A DNA stretch of 64,000 nt from the NCBI RefSeq assembly GCF_005863245.1, contig NZ_VBUT01000012.1, positions 1 through 64,000 on the forward strand, read 5' to 3'. The position numbers were made by a program, and so were the translations under genes. Numbering within the stretch: position 1 is the first letter of the stretch; each line of letters starts with the position of its first letter. Under the pieces are notes generated by a model. The model had not been told where the DNA came from. It made no database searches and saw nothing but the letters and a program-made list of their open reading frames with translations. Of the stretch, positions 34,152 to 41,623 are shown in pieces. This stretch comes from Nocardia cyriacigeorgica. Its GTDB lineage: Bacteria > Actinomycetota > Actinomycetes > Mycobacteriales > Mycobacteriaceae.

Positions 34152-34652
34152 GTGTCCGCTCCTTCCGGCCGTTCGGCGCAGCATCGCCCCCGGCATAATC
34201 GGCCTGCGCTGATCGCGCTGGTGGTTGTGGCCGCGGTGGCGTGTCTGGCGCTCGGCTGGTGGCAGTGGGAGCGGTTCGAGTCGTCCAGCGGGACCGGCCA
34301 GAACCTGGGGTATGCGCTGCAATGGCCGCTGTTCGCGGCGTTCGCGGTGTTCGCGTATTTCCGGTTCGTCCGGTTGGAGAGCGAAGCCGAAGAGGAGCAG
34401 GCCGCGCCCGCTGAAGCCGCACCGAAACCGGAGAAGGCGAAAAAGGCCGCGCCGCGGGAGATCCCGGCGGGCATTCTGCCGGAGCGGCCGACGGCCCGGG
34501 GCGATCGGCCGAAAGCCGGGCCCGAGCGGGGCAGCGATCCCGCGCTGGCCGAATACAACAAATACCTGGCGCAATTGCACGCCGACGATATCGGTGAACG
34601 GGTCCGCGCCGCGGGCCTCGACACCAGCGACACCGAGAGGAGCGCCGGTTGA
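34152..34652 (+). CDS. Two-pass membrane protein (LprD/Rv1343c-like)
   Basis: Protein of 166 aa. Two membrane segments (about 20-40 and 53-70) are separated by GWWQWERFESSSGTGQNLGYALQWP, a pattern I recognise from Rv1343c. A long charged cytoplasmic tail (Glu/Ala/Pro/Lys-rich) ends with EYNKYLAQLHADD. Function unknown. The stop overlaps the start of the DUF3817 gene by four bases (TTGA). In M. tuberculosis the same pair is encoded on the opposite strand, as I recall it. Confidence 0.82.
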   Translation: MSAPSGRSAQHRPRHNRPALIALVVVAAVACLALGWWQWERFESSSGTGQNLGYALQWPLFAAFAVFAYFRFVRLESEAEEEQAAPAEAAPKPEKAKKAAPREIPAGILPERPTARGDRPKAGPERGSDPALAEYNKYLAQLHADDIGERVRAAGLDTSDTERSAG

Positions 34653-35038
34653 GCGCCAGCGACAACTCCACCGACACCACGCTGACCGACGGCGCCACCC
34701 CCGCCACCCCTGCCAAGGCCCCCGCGAACACCGGCAAGATCAAGAACGCCCTGCTGCGTTACCGCGTGCTGGCCTGGACCACCGGTCTGTGGCTGCTGCT
34801 GCTCACCGCCGAGATGATCGCCCAGTACGGCTTCGGCGTCGACACCCCGCGCTGGATCGCCGTCGTGCACGGGTGGGTGTACTTCATCTACCTGATCTTC
34901 ACCGCCGACCTCGCGGTCAAGGTGCGCTGGCCCGCCGGTCGCACCGTCGGCACCCTGCTCGCCGGCACCATCCCGCTGCTGTCGTTCTTCGTCGAGCACC
35001 GCAACGCCCAGCAGGTCAAGCGCGATTTCGGCGTCTGA
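34649..35038 (+). CDS. DUF3817 membrane protein (Rv1342c homologue)
   Basis: Protein of 129 aa. A 30-residue Thr/Ala/Pro-rich head is followed by three hydrophobic segments with the DUF3817 pattern RVLAWTTGLWLLLLTAEMI, VVHGWVYFIYLIFTADL and the end SFFVEHRNAQQVK. The TTG start overlaps the previous stop codon, so it is probably translated by coupling. It is the second DUF3817 protein in the window (the other is at 6603). Function unknown. Confidence 0.87.
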   Translation: MSASDNSTDTTLTDGATPATPAKAPANTGKIKNALLRYRVLAWTTGLWLLLLTAEMIAQYGFGVDTPRWIAVVHGWVYFIYLIFTADLAVKVRWPAGRTVGTLLAGTIPLLSFFVEHRNAQQVKRDFGV

Positions 35039-35108
35039 CGCCTTTCTGCAAGATCCATCGCCTCTCGCGGCCTACGGTCGAGGTATCGAGCGAGAGGAGT
35101 TGAGCGCG

Positions 35109-35546
35109 ATGACCGGATTCACCGCCACGGTCGAGATCGACATCGATGCCTCGCCGCAGCAGGTGTGGGCGACCCTGACCGACCCGGAACAGATCCGCGA
35201 TTTCATGTTCGGCGCCGAGGTGCGCACCGACTGGAAGGTGGGCAGCCCCATCGTCTGGCAGGGCGAGTACCAGAACCGCGCCTATACCGACAAGGGCGAG
35301 ATCCTGGCCGCCGACCCCGGCCGACTGCTGAAACTGACCCACTACAGCCCGCTGTCCGGCCAACCCGACACCCCGGCGAACTACCACACCCTCACCTACG
35401 AACTGACCGGCGACAACACCACCCACCTGACCCTCACCCAGGACAACAACGCCGACGAGCAGGAAGCGGCCCACTCGCGCAGCATGTGGGAGACCCACCT
35501 ACGCGGAATCAAGGCAGCCGCCGAGGCAGCACCGGCCTCCCGATAG
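35109..35546 (+). CDS. SRPBCC/AHSA1-family protein
   Basis: Protein of 145 aa of the START-like helix-grip fold. TATVEIDIDASPQQVWATLTDPEQI at the N-terminus and DWKVGSPIVWQGE in the middle are typical of AHSA1-type SRPBCC proteins. Family members bind hydrophobic ligands or cochaperone targets. The ATG at 35109 is preferred to the TTG at 35100 because gagaggag ends 9 nt upstream. It stands alone, followed by the 56-bp minisatellite. Confidence 0.87.
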   Translation: MTGFTATVEIDIDASPQQVWATLTDPEQIRDFMFGAEVRTDWKVGSPIVWQGEYQNRAYTDKGEILAADPGRLLKLTHYSPLSGQPDTPANYHTLTYELTGDNTTHLTLTQDNNADEQEAAHSRSMWETHLRGIKAAAEAAPASR

Positions 35547-35718
35547 CCGGGCGCCGACTGCCGGGCAACGAGCGGCCGAGGGATCAACTGTCCTCGTCTC
35601 GGCCCGCAGGCACAGCTCGACCGGAGCTGCGTCGGCGTCCATGGCGTCCTGATGGCGGCATCAGCATTCGGAGCTGTCGAATCCGTTCGGCCCCGATTTC
35701 GACTATGCGCGTGAGTTC

Positions 35719-35960
35719 GTGTCGTACCCGCGATCCAACGTCGGCCGGAGCGCTTGTGGTGTCCTGGTGGTGGCGTGTCGTACCCGCGACCCTGCGTCGG
35801 CCGGAGTGGCCATGGTGTCCTGGTGGTGGCGTGTCGTACCCGCGACCCTGCGTCGGCCGGAGTGGCTATGGCGTTCTGGTGGTGGCGTGTCGTACCCGCG
35901 ACCCTGCGTCGGCCGGAGTGGCCATGGTGTCCTGGTGGTGGCGTGTCGTACCCGCGACCC
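35719..35960. repeat. 56-bp minisatellite, four copies plus a partial fifth
   Basis: Copies begin at exactly 35719, 35775, 35831, 35887 and 35943, each with GTGTCGTACCCGCGAC followed by a CGTCGGCCGGAG block and CCTGGTGGTGGC. The inner copies differ by only a few bases; copy 1 is more diverged and copy 5 stops after about 18 bp. 56 is not divisible by three, so the repeat reads in shifting frames and is unlikely to code for protein. Confidence 0.92.
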
Positions 35961-36063
35961 CACAGATGAACCGCCCGTCGCCGTGCTCGACGAACGCGCC
36001 AGGTGTGCCCGGAGCATCTGGTGCCTCTGCGCAGGCGCGGCCCAGGGATACCCGTCAGGTCGA

Positions 36064-36534
36064 TCAGGCAGAGACCCGTTCACGCAACGTGGCCACGCCG
36101 GGGCCGGTGAGGTTCGCAGTAGACGGGCCGTCCGGCGATGGCCATGGTGAGCGCGAGTGTTGTGCCGCTGACCACGGGCCCGGTCCCGGCCCTGAACGGC
36201 CCATCGGTCGCCTCCAGTCGCAGGCCCTCGAACGCGCTGCGGCTCGGCACCGCGAAGTCGCGGCTGGTGTAGAAGCGAGCGACCTCGCTGACCGCCTCGA
36301 GCGACGGGGTCCGGGCCAGGCCGAGCGGACGCCGAATGTCCGGCCCGTGCACGACCACCTCCCCGAGCCAGGCCGCATGATGCCGCGACGGTCCGACGGT
36401 GTTCAGGATGACCGCCCGGAACCGCGCCAGCGTCTCCACCGGCGTCCGCCCCCGATGCTCGACCATCCGCCGCTGATTGTGCTTGTCGAAGTCGCCTCGC
36501 CGCGCCCCACGAACTCATCGCGCAGCTCCCGCAT
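36064..36534 (-). pseudogene. Remnant of a mycothiol-dependent maleylpyruvate isomerase-family (DinB-like) gene
   Basis: Three minus-strand frames are needed to recover one family-like protein. LRDEFVGRG is read in one frame (36480-36534). The main body from DFDKHNQRRMVEHRGRTP to LTMAIAGRP is in a second (36080-36500), with HGPDIRRPLGL and FEGLRLEATD as the most family-like stretches. The C-terminal ANLTGPGVATLRER is in a third (ending 36064). The N-terminal half, including the metal-binding segment, is absent. At least two frameshifts plus truncation indicate decay, and the family assignment comes from pattern memory. Confidence 0.72.
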
Positions 36535-36562
36535 ACTTTGTGGCGTTTTCGACGGCTTGGAG

Positions 36563-36574
36563 CCTATGCGAGGT
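36563..36574 (+). repeat. Direct repeat CCTATGCGAGGT (second copy at 37640-37651)
   Basis: The same 12 bases occur on both sides of the broken AbiEi-like gene, 1,077 bp apart, and an inverted copy lies at 37604. They could be scars of an insertion or members of a local repeat family with CCTCGCACAG and TTGTGCGAGG. Confidence 0.5.
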
Positions 36575-36597
36575 CGCTAGAGGTTGTGCGAGGAACT

Positions 36598-36622
36598 TGT
36601 GCACAACCCGGGGTTGTGCACA
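36598..36622. promoter_or_regulatory. Perfect 25-bp palindrome, likely operator
   Basis: Arms TGTGCACAACCC (36598-36609) and GGGTTGTGCACA (36611-36622) around a single G. It lies 51 bp before the ATG of the AbiEi-like gene. This length and symmetry fit an autoregulatory operator. Confidence 0.65.
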
Positions 36623-36673
36623 GGGGTGTTTGTGGGGGGTGGGTGGGGGTTGCGGGTGGGTCACGATTGGGAA

Positions 36674-37600
36674 ATGGATGCGCCTGAGCCGGTTTCTCGT
36701 AGGTCCGCGGTGGCGGATGGTTTTGCCGATCATGAGCTGAAAGGGGACGGGTGGGTGCGGGTGTGTCGCGGTCAGTATGTGCGGGCGGCGGATGCTGCGG
36801 GGCTGAGTGATGCGCAGCGGCATCTGGTGACGACTCGGGCGGTGGCGGGCGGGCTGTGTGCGGAGGCCGTGGCCAGCCATGTTTCGGCGGCGGTCGTGCA
36901 CGGTCTGCCGGTCTGGGACGTGCCCATGGACCGGGTGCATGTGACTCGCGATCGGGGCGCGGGAGCGAGGAGTACGAAGCAGCTCACGGTGCACGCGGCT
37001 CGGCTCGATCGCGGCGATGTCGTTCGGGCCGGTGGGCTGGCGGTCACCTCGGCCGCGCGCACGGTCGTGGACCTCGCGAGGTCGGTGCCGTTCGCACACG
37101 CGGTCGTGATCGGTGACGGTGCGCTGCACGCCGGACTGACCACGCGCCGGGCGCTGGAGGATCAGCTGATGCGAGCGCGTGGACGACCCGGCTGTCCGGC
37201 CGCGCGCCGGGCGATCCAGTTCCTGGACAGCCGATCCGAAAGCCCGGGGGAATCGCTGAGCCGCATAGTGATCGACCGTGCAGGGCTGCCGCGGCCGGAA
37301 CAACAGGCGACGGTCTTGGATGACCGCGGCCGGTTCGTGGCTCGCGTCGACTTCCTGTTCCCCGACCGTGGCGTCATCGGCGAGTTCGACGGCATGGTCA
37401 AGTACCGCACCGGCCGCCGCCCCTCCGAAGAGACGGTGATCGCGTAGAAGGTCCGCGAAGACGCCCTCCGCTGCCTCGGCTGGCTGGTAGTCCGCTGGAC
37501 CTGGTCCGACCTGACCCGCCCCCATCGCTGGCTCGAGGCCCTCCACCACCCCACCCACCTCCCGCCCACAGGCAGGTGGTTGGCCTCGCACAGTTTGTGA
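36674..37600 (+). pseudogene. AbiEi-like winged-helix/endonuclease-like protein interrupted by an in-frame TAG
   Basis: The frame runs from ATG 36674 to a TAG at 37445-37447 (257 codons), then continues in the same frame for 50 more codons to a TGA at 37598. The part after the TAG (KVREDALRCLGWLVVRWTWSDL) is exactly the C-terminal strand-helix expected of this DUF559/VSR-like fold, so the TAG looks like a GAG-to-TAG nonsense change. The N-terminal 80 residues (VCRGQYVRA, then AASHVSAAVVHGLP-type) resemble the type IV antitoxin AbiEi winged helix. No AbiEii-type toxin gene is next to it. Truncated product or readthrough are both possible. Confidence 0.7.
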
Positions 37601-37603
37601 AGG

Positions 37604-37650
37604 CCTCGCATAGGTTGTGCGGGCCTATTTGGGGCAGAACCTATGCGAGG
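37604..37650. terminator. Hairpin between the broken gene and a convergent SDR gene
   Basis: Arms 37604-37616 (CCTCGCATAGGTT) and 37638-37650 (AACCTATGCGAGG) are perfect over 13 bp with a 21-nt loop, placed at the convergent 3' ends. Confidence 0.65.
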
Positions 37651-37656
37651 TACGCA

Positions 37657-38532
37657 TCAAAACTTGTAGGTGATGCCGGTGAAGCGTTCGGATTCTTCCC
37701 AGAGGCGGCGTTGGAGGTCGCGGTTCTTGGAGAGCTTGGTGGAGGGGGAGGGTTCGACCGGGCCCTGGGACTGGAAGAGGCGGGTGGGGCCCCAGTAGGT
37801 GTTGGGGTCGGCGTCGGGGTCGGTGGCGGCGAACAGGGTGGAGTGGGCGGCCTTGGCGGGCGGGTGGCCGATCAGGCGGATGAAGGGTTTGCTGATGCGG
37901 TCGAGCGGGGTCTCGGTGCGGGCGAACAGGTCGGTGGCCGACACGCCGGGGTGCACGGCGTAGGACCGCTTGGACGAGCCGGCCTCCTCGAGGCGGTGCT
38001 GGAGTTCGCGGGCGAACATGAGGTTGGCCAGCTTGGACTGGGCGTAGGCGAGATTGCGCTGGTAGCGGCGGTTTTCGTAGTTCAGGTCGTCGATCCAGAG
38101 CTTCGGGGTCTGCTTGTGCGCGATGCTGGCCAGCGACACCACCCGGTCGCGGATGCGGTCGAGCACCAGGCCGGTGAGGGCGAAGTGGCCCAGGTGGTTG
38201 ACGCCGAACTGGGTCTCGAAACCGTCCTTGGTGCGCGAGAACGGCACGTTCATCAGGCCGGCATTATTGATGAGGACATCGAATTCGCCGCAGTTGTCGG
38301 CGAATTCGCGCACCGAGGACAGGTCGGCCAGATCGAGCGGCGCGACCTTCACATCGCCGTCGATACGGTCGGCGATCTCTTGTGCCTTGGCCGTATTCCG
38401 GCAGGCCATGACCACCGTCGCGCCCTTGCTCGCCAGCACCTTCGTGGTTTCGACACCGAGGCCGCCATTGGCTCCGGTGACGACGAAGGTGCGCCCGGTC
38501 TGATCGGATATCTGCTCAGGTTTCCACGCCAT
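37657..38532 (-). CDS. Short-chain dehydrogenase/reductase (retinol-dehydrogenase-like)
   Basis: Protein of 291 aa. The NAD(P) site is VVTGANGGLGVETTK (about 17-31), followed by the NNAG motif (VLINNAGLM), catalytic Ser in SLASIAHK and YAQSK. The overall layout with HPGVSATDLF and a 30-residue C-terminal extension matches the atypical SDRs related to retinol dehydrogenases and WWOX. Substrate unknown. The ATG at 38532 has TAAGGT 6 nt upstream, so it is probably leaderless. Confidence 0.9.
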   Translation of the reverse strand: MAWKPEQISDQTGRTFVVTGANGGLGVETTKVLASKGATVVMACRNTAKAQEIADRIDGDVKVAPLDLADLSSVREFADNCGEFDVLINNAGLMNVPFSRTKDGFETQFGVNHLGHFALTGLVLDRIRDRVVSLASIAHKQTPKLWIDDLNYENRRYQRNLAYAQSKLANLMFARELQHRLEEAGSSKRSYAVHPGVSATDLFARTETPLDRISKPFIRLIGHPPAKAAHSTLFAATDPDADPNTYWGPTRLFQSQGPVEPSPSTKLSKNRDLQRRLWEESERFTGITYKF

Positions 38533-38873
38533 GCACCGACCTTACTCCTGGGTAAGTTCCCTGTGAAGTGTGTCTCGGACGCTGATCGTTCACAGTGCGC
38601 TCCTCGGCCCGGTATGGAGCATCGGAGACCGGGGCGATACGGATCGCCACCCAGCGCGGCCGCCATGGCCGATACCGGATGCGCCGCCACGGCAGGGGCG
38701 TGGTGACGGCGGGCCCGGACTCCGATGCCGGAAGCGAGGAAACCAGGCCACAATGGGTGCCGACCTGCGATGATAGGCAGATCGCACCGATGTTCGCGTT
38801 TTCCCTGTGCTGCGTCCAAGATTGGGCCACAATGTGTGCTCGGCAGGGGTGCCATTCGCAGGAGGGGATCACT
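38533..38873. other. 341-bp gap between divergent genes
   Basis: No convincing gene. It holds the -10 box of the SDR gene at its left end and the ribosome binding site of the HTH gene (aggagggga) at its right end. Short frames here lack family resemblance. Confidence 0.45.
38539..38544 (-). promoter_or_regulatory. -10 box (TAAGGT) of the SDR gene
   Basis: On the minus strand TAAGGT is followed by 6 nt and the ATG at 38532. This is leaderless geometry. Confidence 0.5.
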
Positions 38874-39752
38874 ATGCCCACATCGGGCAACACGGTGCCA
38901 CGACGTCAACTGGGCCGACAGCTGCGTGAGATGCGCCAGGCAGCGGGGTTGAGCATCGCCGAGGCAGCGCGGCAGATCGGCCGCGGTGCCGGGACGGTGC
39001 AAAGGTTGGAGACCGCGCATCCCGGGAAGATTCACATTCAGGACATTGTGGGATTGTGCGAGCTGTATGACGAGGTCGAACAGCAGGATGCACTGCTGGG
39101 GCTCGCGAAGGAAGCGGACGGGGAGTCGCAGAACGGACGGTGGTGGCATGAGTTCGGGGAGCTGATCCCGGCAAGTTTCGCGCCGTATCTCGGCCTGGAG
39201 TCGGTTGCATCGAGCTTGATGGTGTTCCGGCCGGACATGGTTAGCGGCTTGTTTCAAACCGTCGGATATGCACGGGCTTTGGAGTCGATCTACGCGCCGA
39301 ATGAGACTGCCGAAGAGCTGGAGAGGCTGGTGCGGATACGTGCCGGTCGGCAGAAGATCATTAAGCGCAAGCGGAATCCGGTGTCCGTCACGCTGATCAT
39401 CGACGAGGCGGTTCTGAACAGGGTTGTCGGTGGTCGCAAGACGATGGCCGCCCAGCTTCGTCACCTCGCCGACATGCCGCCCAATGTGATTGTCCGAGTG
39501 CTGCCATTCGCTGTCGGAATCCCAACCGGCATGGCGCCGGGTCCGTTCACGGTGCTCGACTTCCCGCCCGGAACTCCAGAGCCTGCCACGGTGTACGTCG
39601 AGTCCTACACGGGCAATCTGTACTACGACCGGCCTAATTCCGTGGAACGCTATCGGGAGGCGTTCAAGGCGATGCAGGCGGTAGCGTTGGATCCGGTTGG
39701 CAGCAAGTACCTACTGCGGGCGAAGGCAAAGGAGTACGAGCGTGAACGTTGA
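38874..39752 (+). CDS. Helix-turn-helix regulator with DUF5753 (Scr1-system antitoxin-like)
   Basis: Protein of 292 aa. Residues about 10-70 are an XRE helix-turn-helix (LGRQLREMRQAAGLSIAEAARQIGRGAGTVQRLE). Residues 95-280 are DUF5753 (LVFRPDMVSGLFQT-type start, then RKRNPVSVTLIIDEAVLNRVVGG and FTVLDFP). A strong aggagggga precedes the ATG. Its stop overlaps the first DUF397 gene by 11 bp. This HTH/DUF5753 + DUF397 pairing is widespread in actinobacteria, tied to morphological control and to an antitoxin-like role in streptomycetes. Confidence 0.93.
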   Translation: MPTSGNTVPRRQLGRQLREMRQAAGLSIAEAARQIGRGAGTVQRLETAHPGKIHIQDIVGLCELYDEVEQQDALLGLAKEADGESQNGRWWHEFGELIPASFAPYLGLESVASSLMVFRPDMVSGLFQTVGYARALESIYAPNETAEELERLVRIRAGRQKIIKRKRNPVSVTLIIDEAVLNRVVGGRKTMAAQLRHLADMPPNVIVRVLPFAVGIPTGMAPGPFTVLDFPPGTPEPATVYVESYTGNLYYDRPNSVERYREAFKAMQAVALDPVGSKYLLRAKAKEYERER

Positions 39753-39948
39753 ACTAAGAGAAGCGGAGTGGTTCAAGTCCACTCGAAGTGTCGGCGGCAA
39801 CGACTGTGTTGAAGTTGCGCATCTCGGCCGTGGACGGGTCGGCGTCCGGGACTCGAAGAACCCCGCTGGCCCTGCCCTGGTATTCACTCCGTCGGGGTGG
39901 GATGCGTTTCTGACTCGTGCCCGTCGCGGAGAGTTCGGTGTCGGATGA
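39742..39948 (+). CDS. DUF397 protein, first of a tandem pair
   Basis: Protein of 68 aa. The DUF397 pattern is complete: AEWFKSTRSVGGNDCVEVAHL, then VGVRDSKNPAGPALVFTPSGWDAFL. The GTG at 39742 lies inside the end of the HTH gene, and the stop overlaps the next start (ATGA), so three genes are tightly coupled. DUF397 proteins are the partners of DUF5753 regulators and are proposed effectors or toxins in the Scr1-type system. Confidence 0.92.
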   Translation: MNVELREAEWFKSTRSVGGNDCVEVAHLGRGRVGVRDSKNPAGPALVFTPSGWDAFLTRARRGEFGVG

Positions 39949-40193
39949 TGAAGCCTGAGTTCTCATCGACTGACCGCGGCGCGCGTGTAGGTGCAGATCT
40001 CAGTCGAGCCAGGTGGTTCAAGTCCCGGCGTAGCGCTGGCGGTAAAGACTGCGTCGAAGTTGCACACTTGGACGAAGGCATGGTCGGCGTCCGTGACTCG
40101 AAGAATCTTGCGGTTGCGGCTCTCGTCTTCACTCCCTCCGAGTGGGAATCATTCCTGACCCACACCCGCGCCGGGCATTTCGACCACCACTGA
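39945..40193 (+). CDS. DUF397 protein, second of a tandem pair
   Basis: Protein of 82 aa. A 20-residue N-terminal extension (KPEFSSTDRGARVGADLS) precedes a DUF397 domain (ARWFKSRRSAGGKDCVEVAHL, VGVRDSKNLAVAALVFTPSEWESFL) that is clearly a duplicate of the gene before it. ATG at 39945 or 39948 overlaps the previous stop. A strong terminator follows, closing the three-gene operon. Confidence 0.92.
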   Translation: MMKPEFSSTDRGARVGADLSRARWFKSRRSAGGKDCVEVAHLDEGMVGVRDSKNLAVAALVFTPSEWESFLTHTRAGHFDHH

Positions 40194-40231
40194 TCGACAC
40201 TGCATCGGCCAGACGACCTGACCCAGTGAGA

Positions 40232-40272
40232 CGGCCCGTGCCTCAGCCTGTTTCGGGCTGACGCACGGGCCG
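40232..40272 (+). terminator. Terminator of the HTH-DUF397 operon
   Basis: Outer arms CGGCCCGTGC (40232-40241) and GCACGGGCCG (40263-40272) are perfect, with an inner CAGCC/GGCTG pair. Confidence 0.8.
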
Positions 40273-40375
40273 CTCATATTTCCACGCGGTCTGCGCGGAC
40301 GGTCATCGGCCGGGGTGACCGGCCTGATCAGCGAGCGCTCAGGGGTAGTTCGCGCCCGCCAACCGGACTGTCCGC

Positions 40376-40801
40376 TTACCCGCAGTGGCTCGGTCCCGGC
40401 GAGTTCCAACTGACCGATCTGCCGCTGGTGCTCGTCGCGGCGCCGCCCCAGCCGATGCACTTGCCGGGAGCATCGACCTTCACCGGGCCTGCGTAATGGG
40501 TGAACATGCCGGCATCCACCTGCGCGGGGCCGCTCGATCCCCAGATTCCGAGTGAGACTCCCGTACTGGTCCTGGTGCCGACGCCCTGCGTCTTCCAGGT
40601 GACCGCGCAGTTCGTCCTGCCGTTGTAGAGCAGGTACATGGTGGCGAGGCCGCCCAGGTCGTGGGTGTCGATGACTCGGTATCCGCTGCCGCAGACCGAG
40701 GCCGGGGTCGCCGCGTTCGCTGGCGCGACCATGGCCAGCGATCCGGTAAGGATCGCCGCGACGGCAAGGCCCAGCCTCGCGCCGCTTTTCAGCACTGGCA
40801 T
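40376..40801 (-). CDS. Secreted SapA-like protein, paralogue 1
   Basis: Protein of 141 aa. Residues 1-31 are a signal peptide (LGLAVAAILTGSLAMVAPANA, cut before ATPAS). The mature part has CGSGYRVIDTHDLGGLATMYLLYNGRTNCAVTWK, then HYAGPVKVDAPGKCIGWGG, and ends SPGPSHCG, with four cysteines. This matches the streptomycete spore-associated protein A pattern. It is one of two tandem copies, each with its own ribosome binding site region. Role in the envelope is unknown. Confidence 0.85.
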   Translation of the reverse strand: MPVLKSGARLGLAVAAILTGSLAMVAPANAATPASVCGSGYRVIDTHDLGGLATMYLLYNGRTNCAVTWKTQGVGTRTSTGVSLGIWGSSGPAQVDAGMFTHYAGPVKVDAPGKCIGWGGAATSTSGRSVSWNSPGPSHCG

Positions 40802-40950
40802 GTGTTCGTACTTTCTGAGGAGATCGACCGCCGAATACCGGTCGGCGATCGTTGGTCGATGGATTTCCCGGCCGTGCCCTGCGTCCGTCCGCGTTGCCAA
40901 GGCTGCGTGTCCGGTGTGATCGAGGGGGCCGGCCGATCGTTGTGCGGGGC

Positions 40951-41391
40951 TCAGCCGCAGTGGCTCGGACCCGGCGAATCCCAATGGATCCCGCCCCCGT
41001 TCACGATGTCGCCGGGCCGGAGTGCGCTACCGCCCCACGCGATGCATTTGCCGGGGGCATCCACCTTCACTGGACCGGCGTAATACGCGTAGTGATCGTA
41101 GTCCTGCCTATGGCTGCTGGGCTGGCCCCAGATTGCGACCATAGCCCTCGTGGGTGTCTTCGTGCCGACGTAGGCGTTCTTCCACGTCACGACACAATTG
41201 GTGCGGCCGTTGTAGAGCAGGTAGATGGTGGCGAGACTGCCCAGATCGTGGGTGTCGATGACTCGGTAGCTACCGCCGCCACACACGGAGGCCGGCGTTG
41301 CGGCGTTCGCGGGGGCGGCCATGGTCAGTGATCCAGCGAGGATTGCCGCGACGGCAAGGCCCAACCTGGCTCCGTGTTCGAACACGCGCAT
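40951..41391 (-). CDS. Secreted SapA-like protein, paralogue 2
   Basis: Protein of 146 aa with the same layout as its downstream neighbour. The signal peptide (ARLGLAVAAILAGSLTMAAPANA) is nearly identical, and the mature region CGGGSYRVIDTHDLGSLATIYLLYNGRTNC and the ending SPGPSHCG are shared, while the middle (residues about 85-110) has diverged. A ribosome binding site aaggaa precedes the ATG. The pair arose by tandem duplication. Confidence 0.85.
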   Translation of the reverse strand: MRVFEHGARLGLAVAAILAGSLTMAAPANAATPASVCGGGSYRVIDTHDLGSLATIYLLYNGRTNCVVTWKNAYVGTKTPTRAMVAIWGQPSSHRQDYDHYAYYAGPVKVDAPGKCIAWGGSALRPGDIVNGGGIHWDSPGPSHCG

Positions 41392-41623
41392 CTTTGTAGT
41401 TTTCCTTCCGAGAAACAATCGAGCGATCACGGCACCGGATGGCGGTCGGTGACCGTCTGCCGATACGTGATCCGTCAAGATCCTGCACCGCAGTCCGGCG
41501 AGAAGCTTCCCGATGCTGGGAAATTGCTGGTTGCCCAGGGGCGTGGCCGCGGCGATGCGGTCGAACAGTTCCGTCTGCCGTCGTAGCCTGAAACCCTCAG
41601 ATACTGGACAGGAGGATTGCGCC

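Noticed and set aside
35719..35960. CRISPR array
   Set aside because: The units are contiguous direct copies without unique spacers, and no cas gene is nearby.
35719..36150. Open frame through the 56-bp repeats giving a Val/Arg/Pro-rich protein
   Set aside because: The unit length is not divisible by three, so each copy is read in a different frame; no family or ribosome binding site.
36563..37651. Insertion sequence
   Set aside because: The short flanking repeats enclose no transposase-like protein, and the inverted copies do not sit at both ends in IS fashion.
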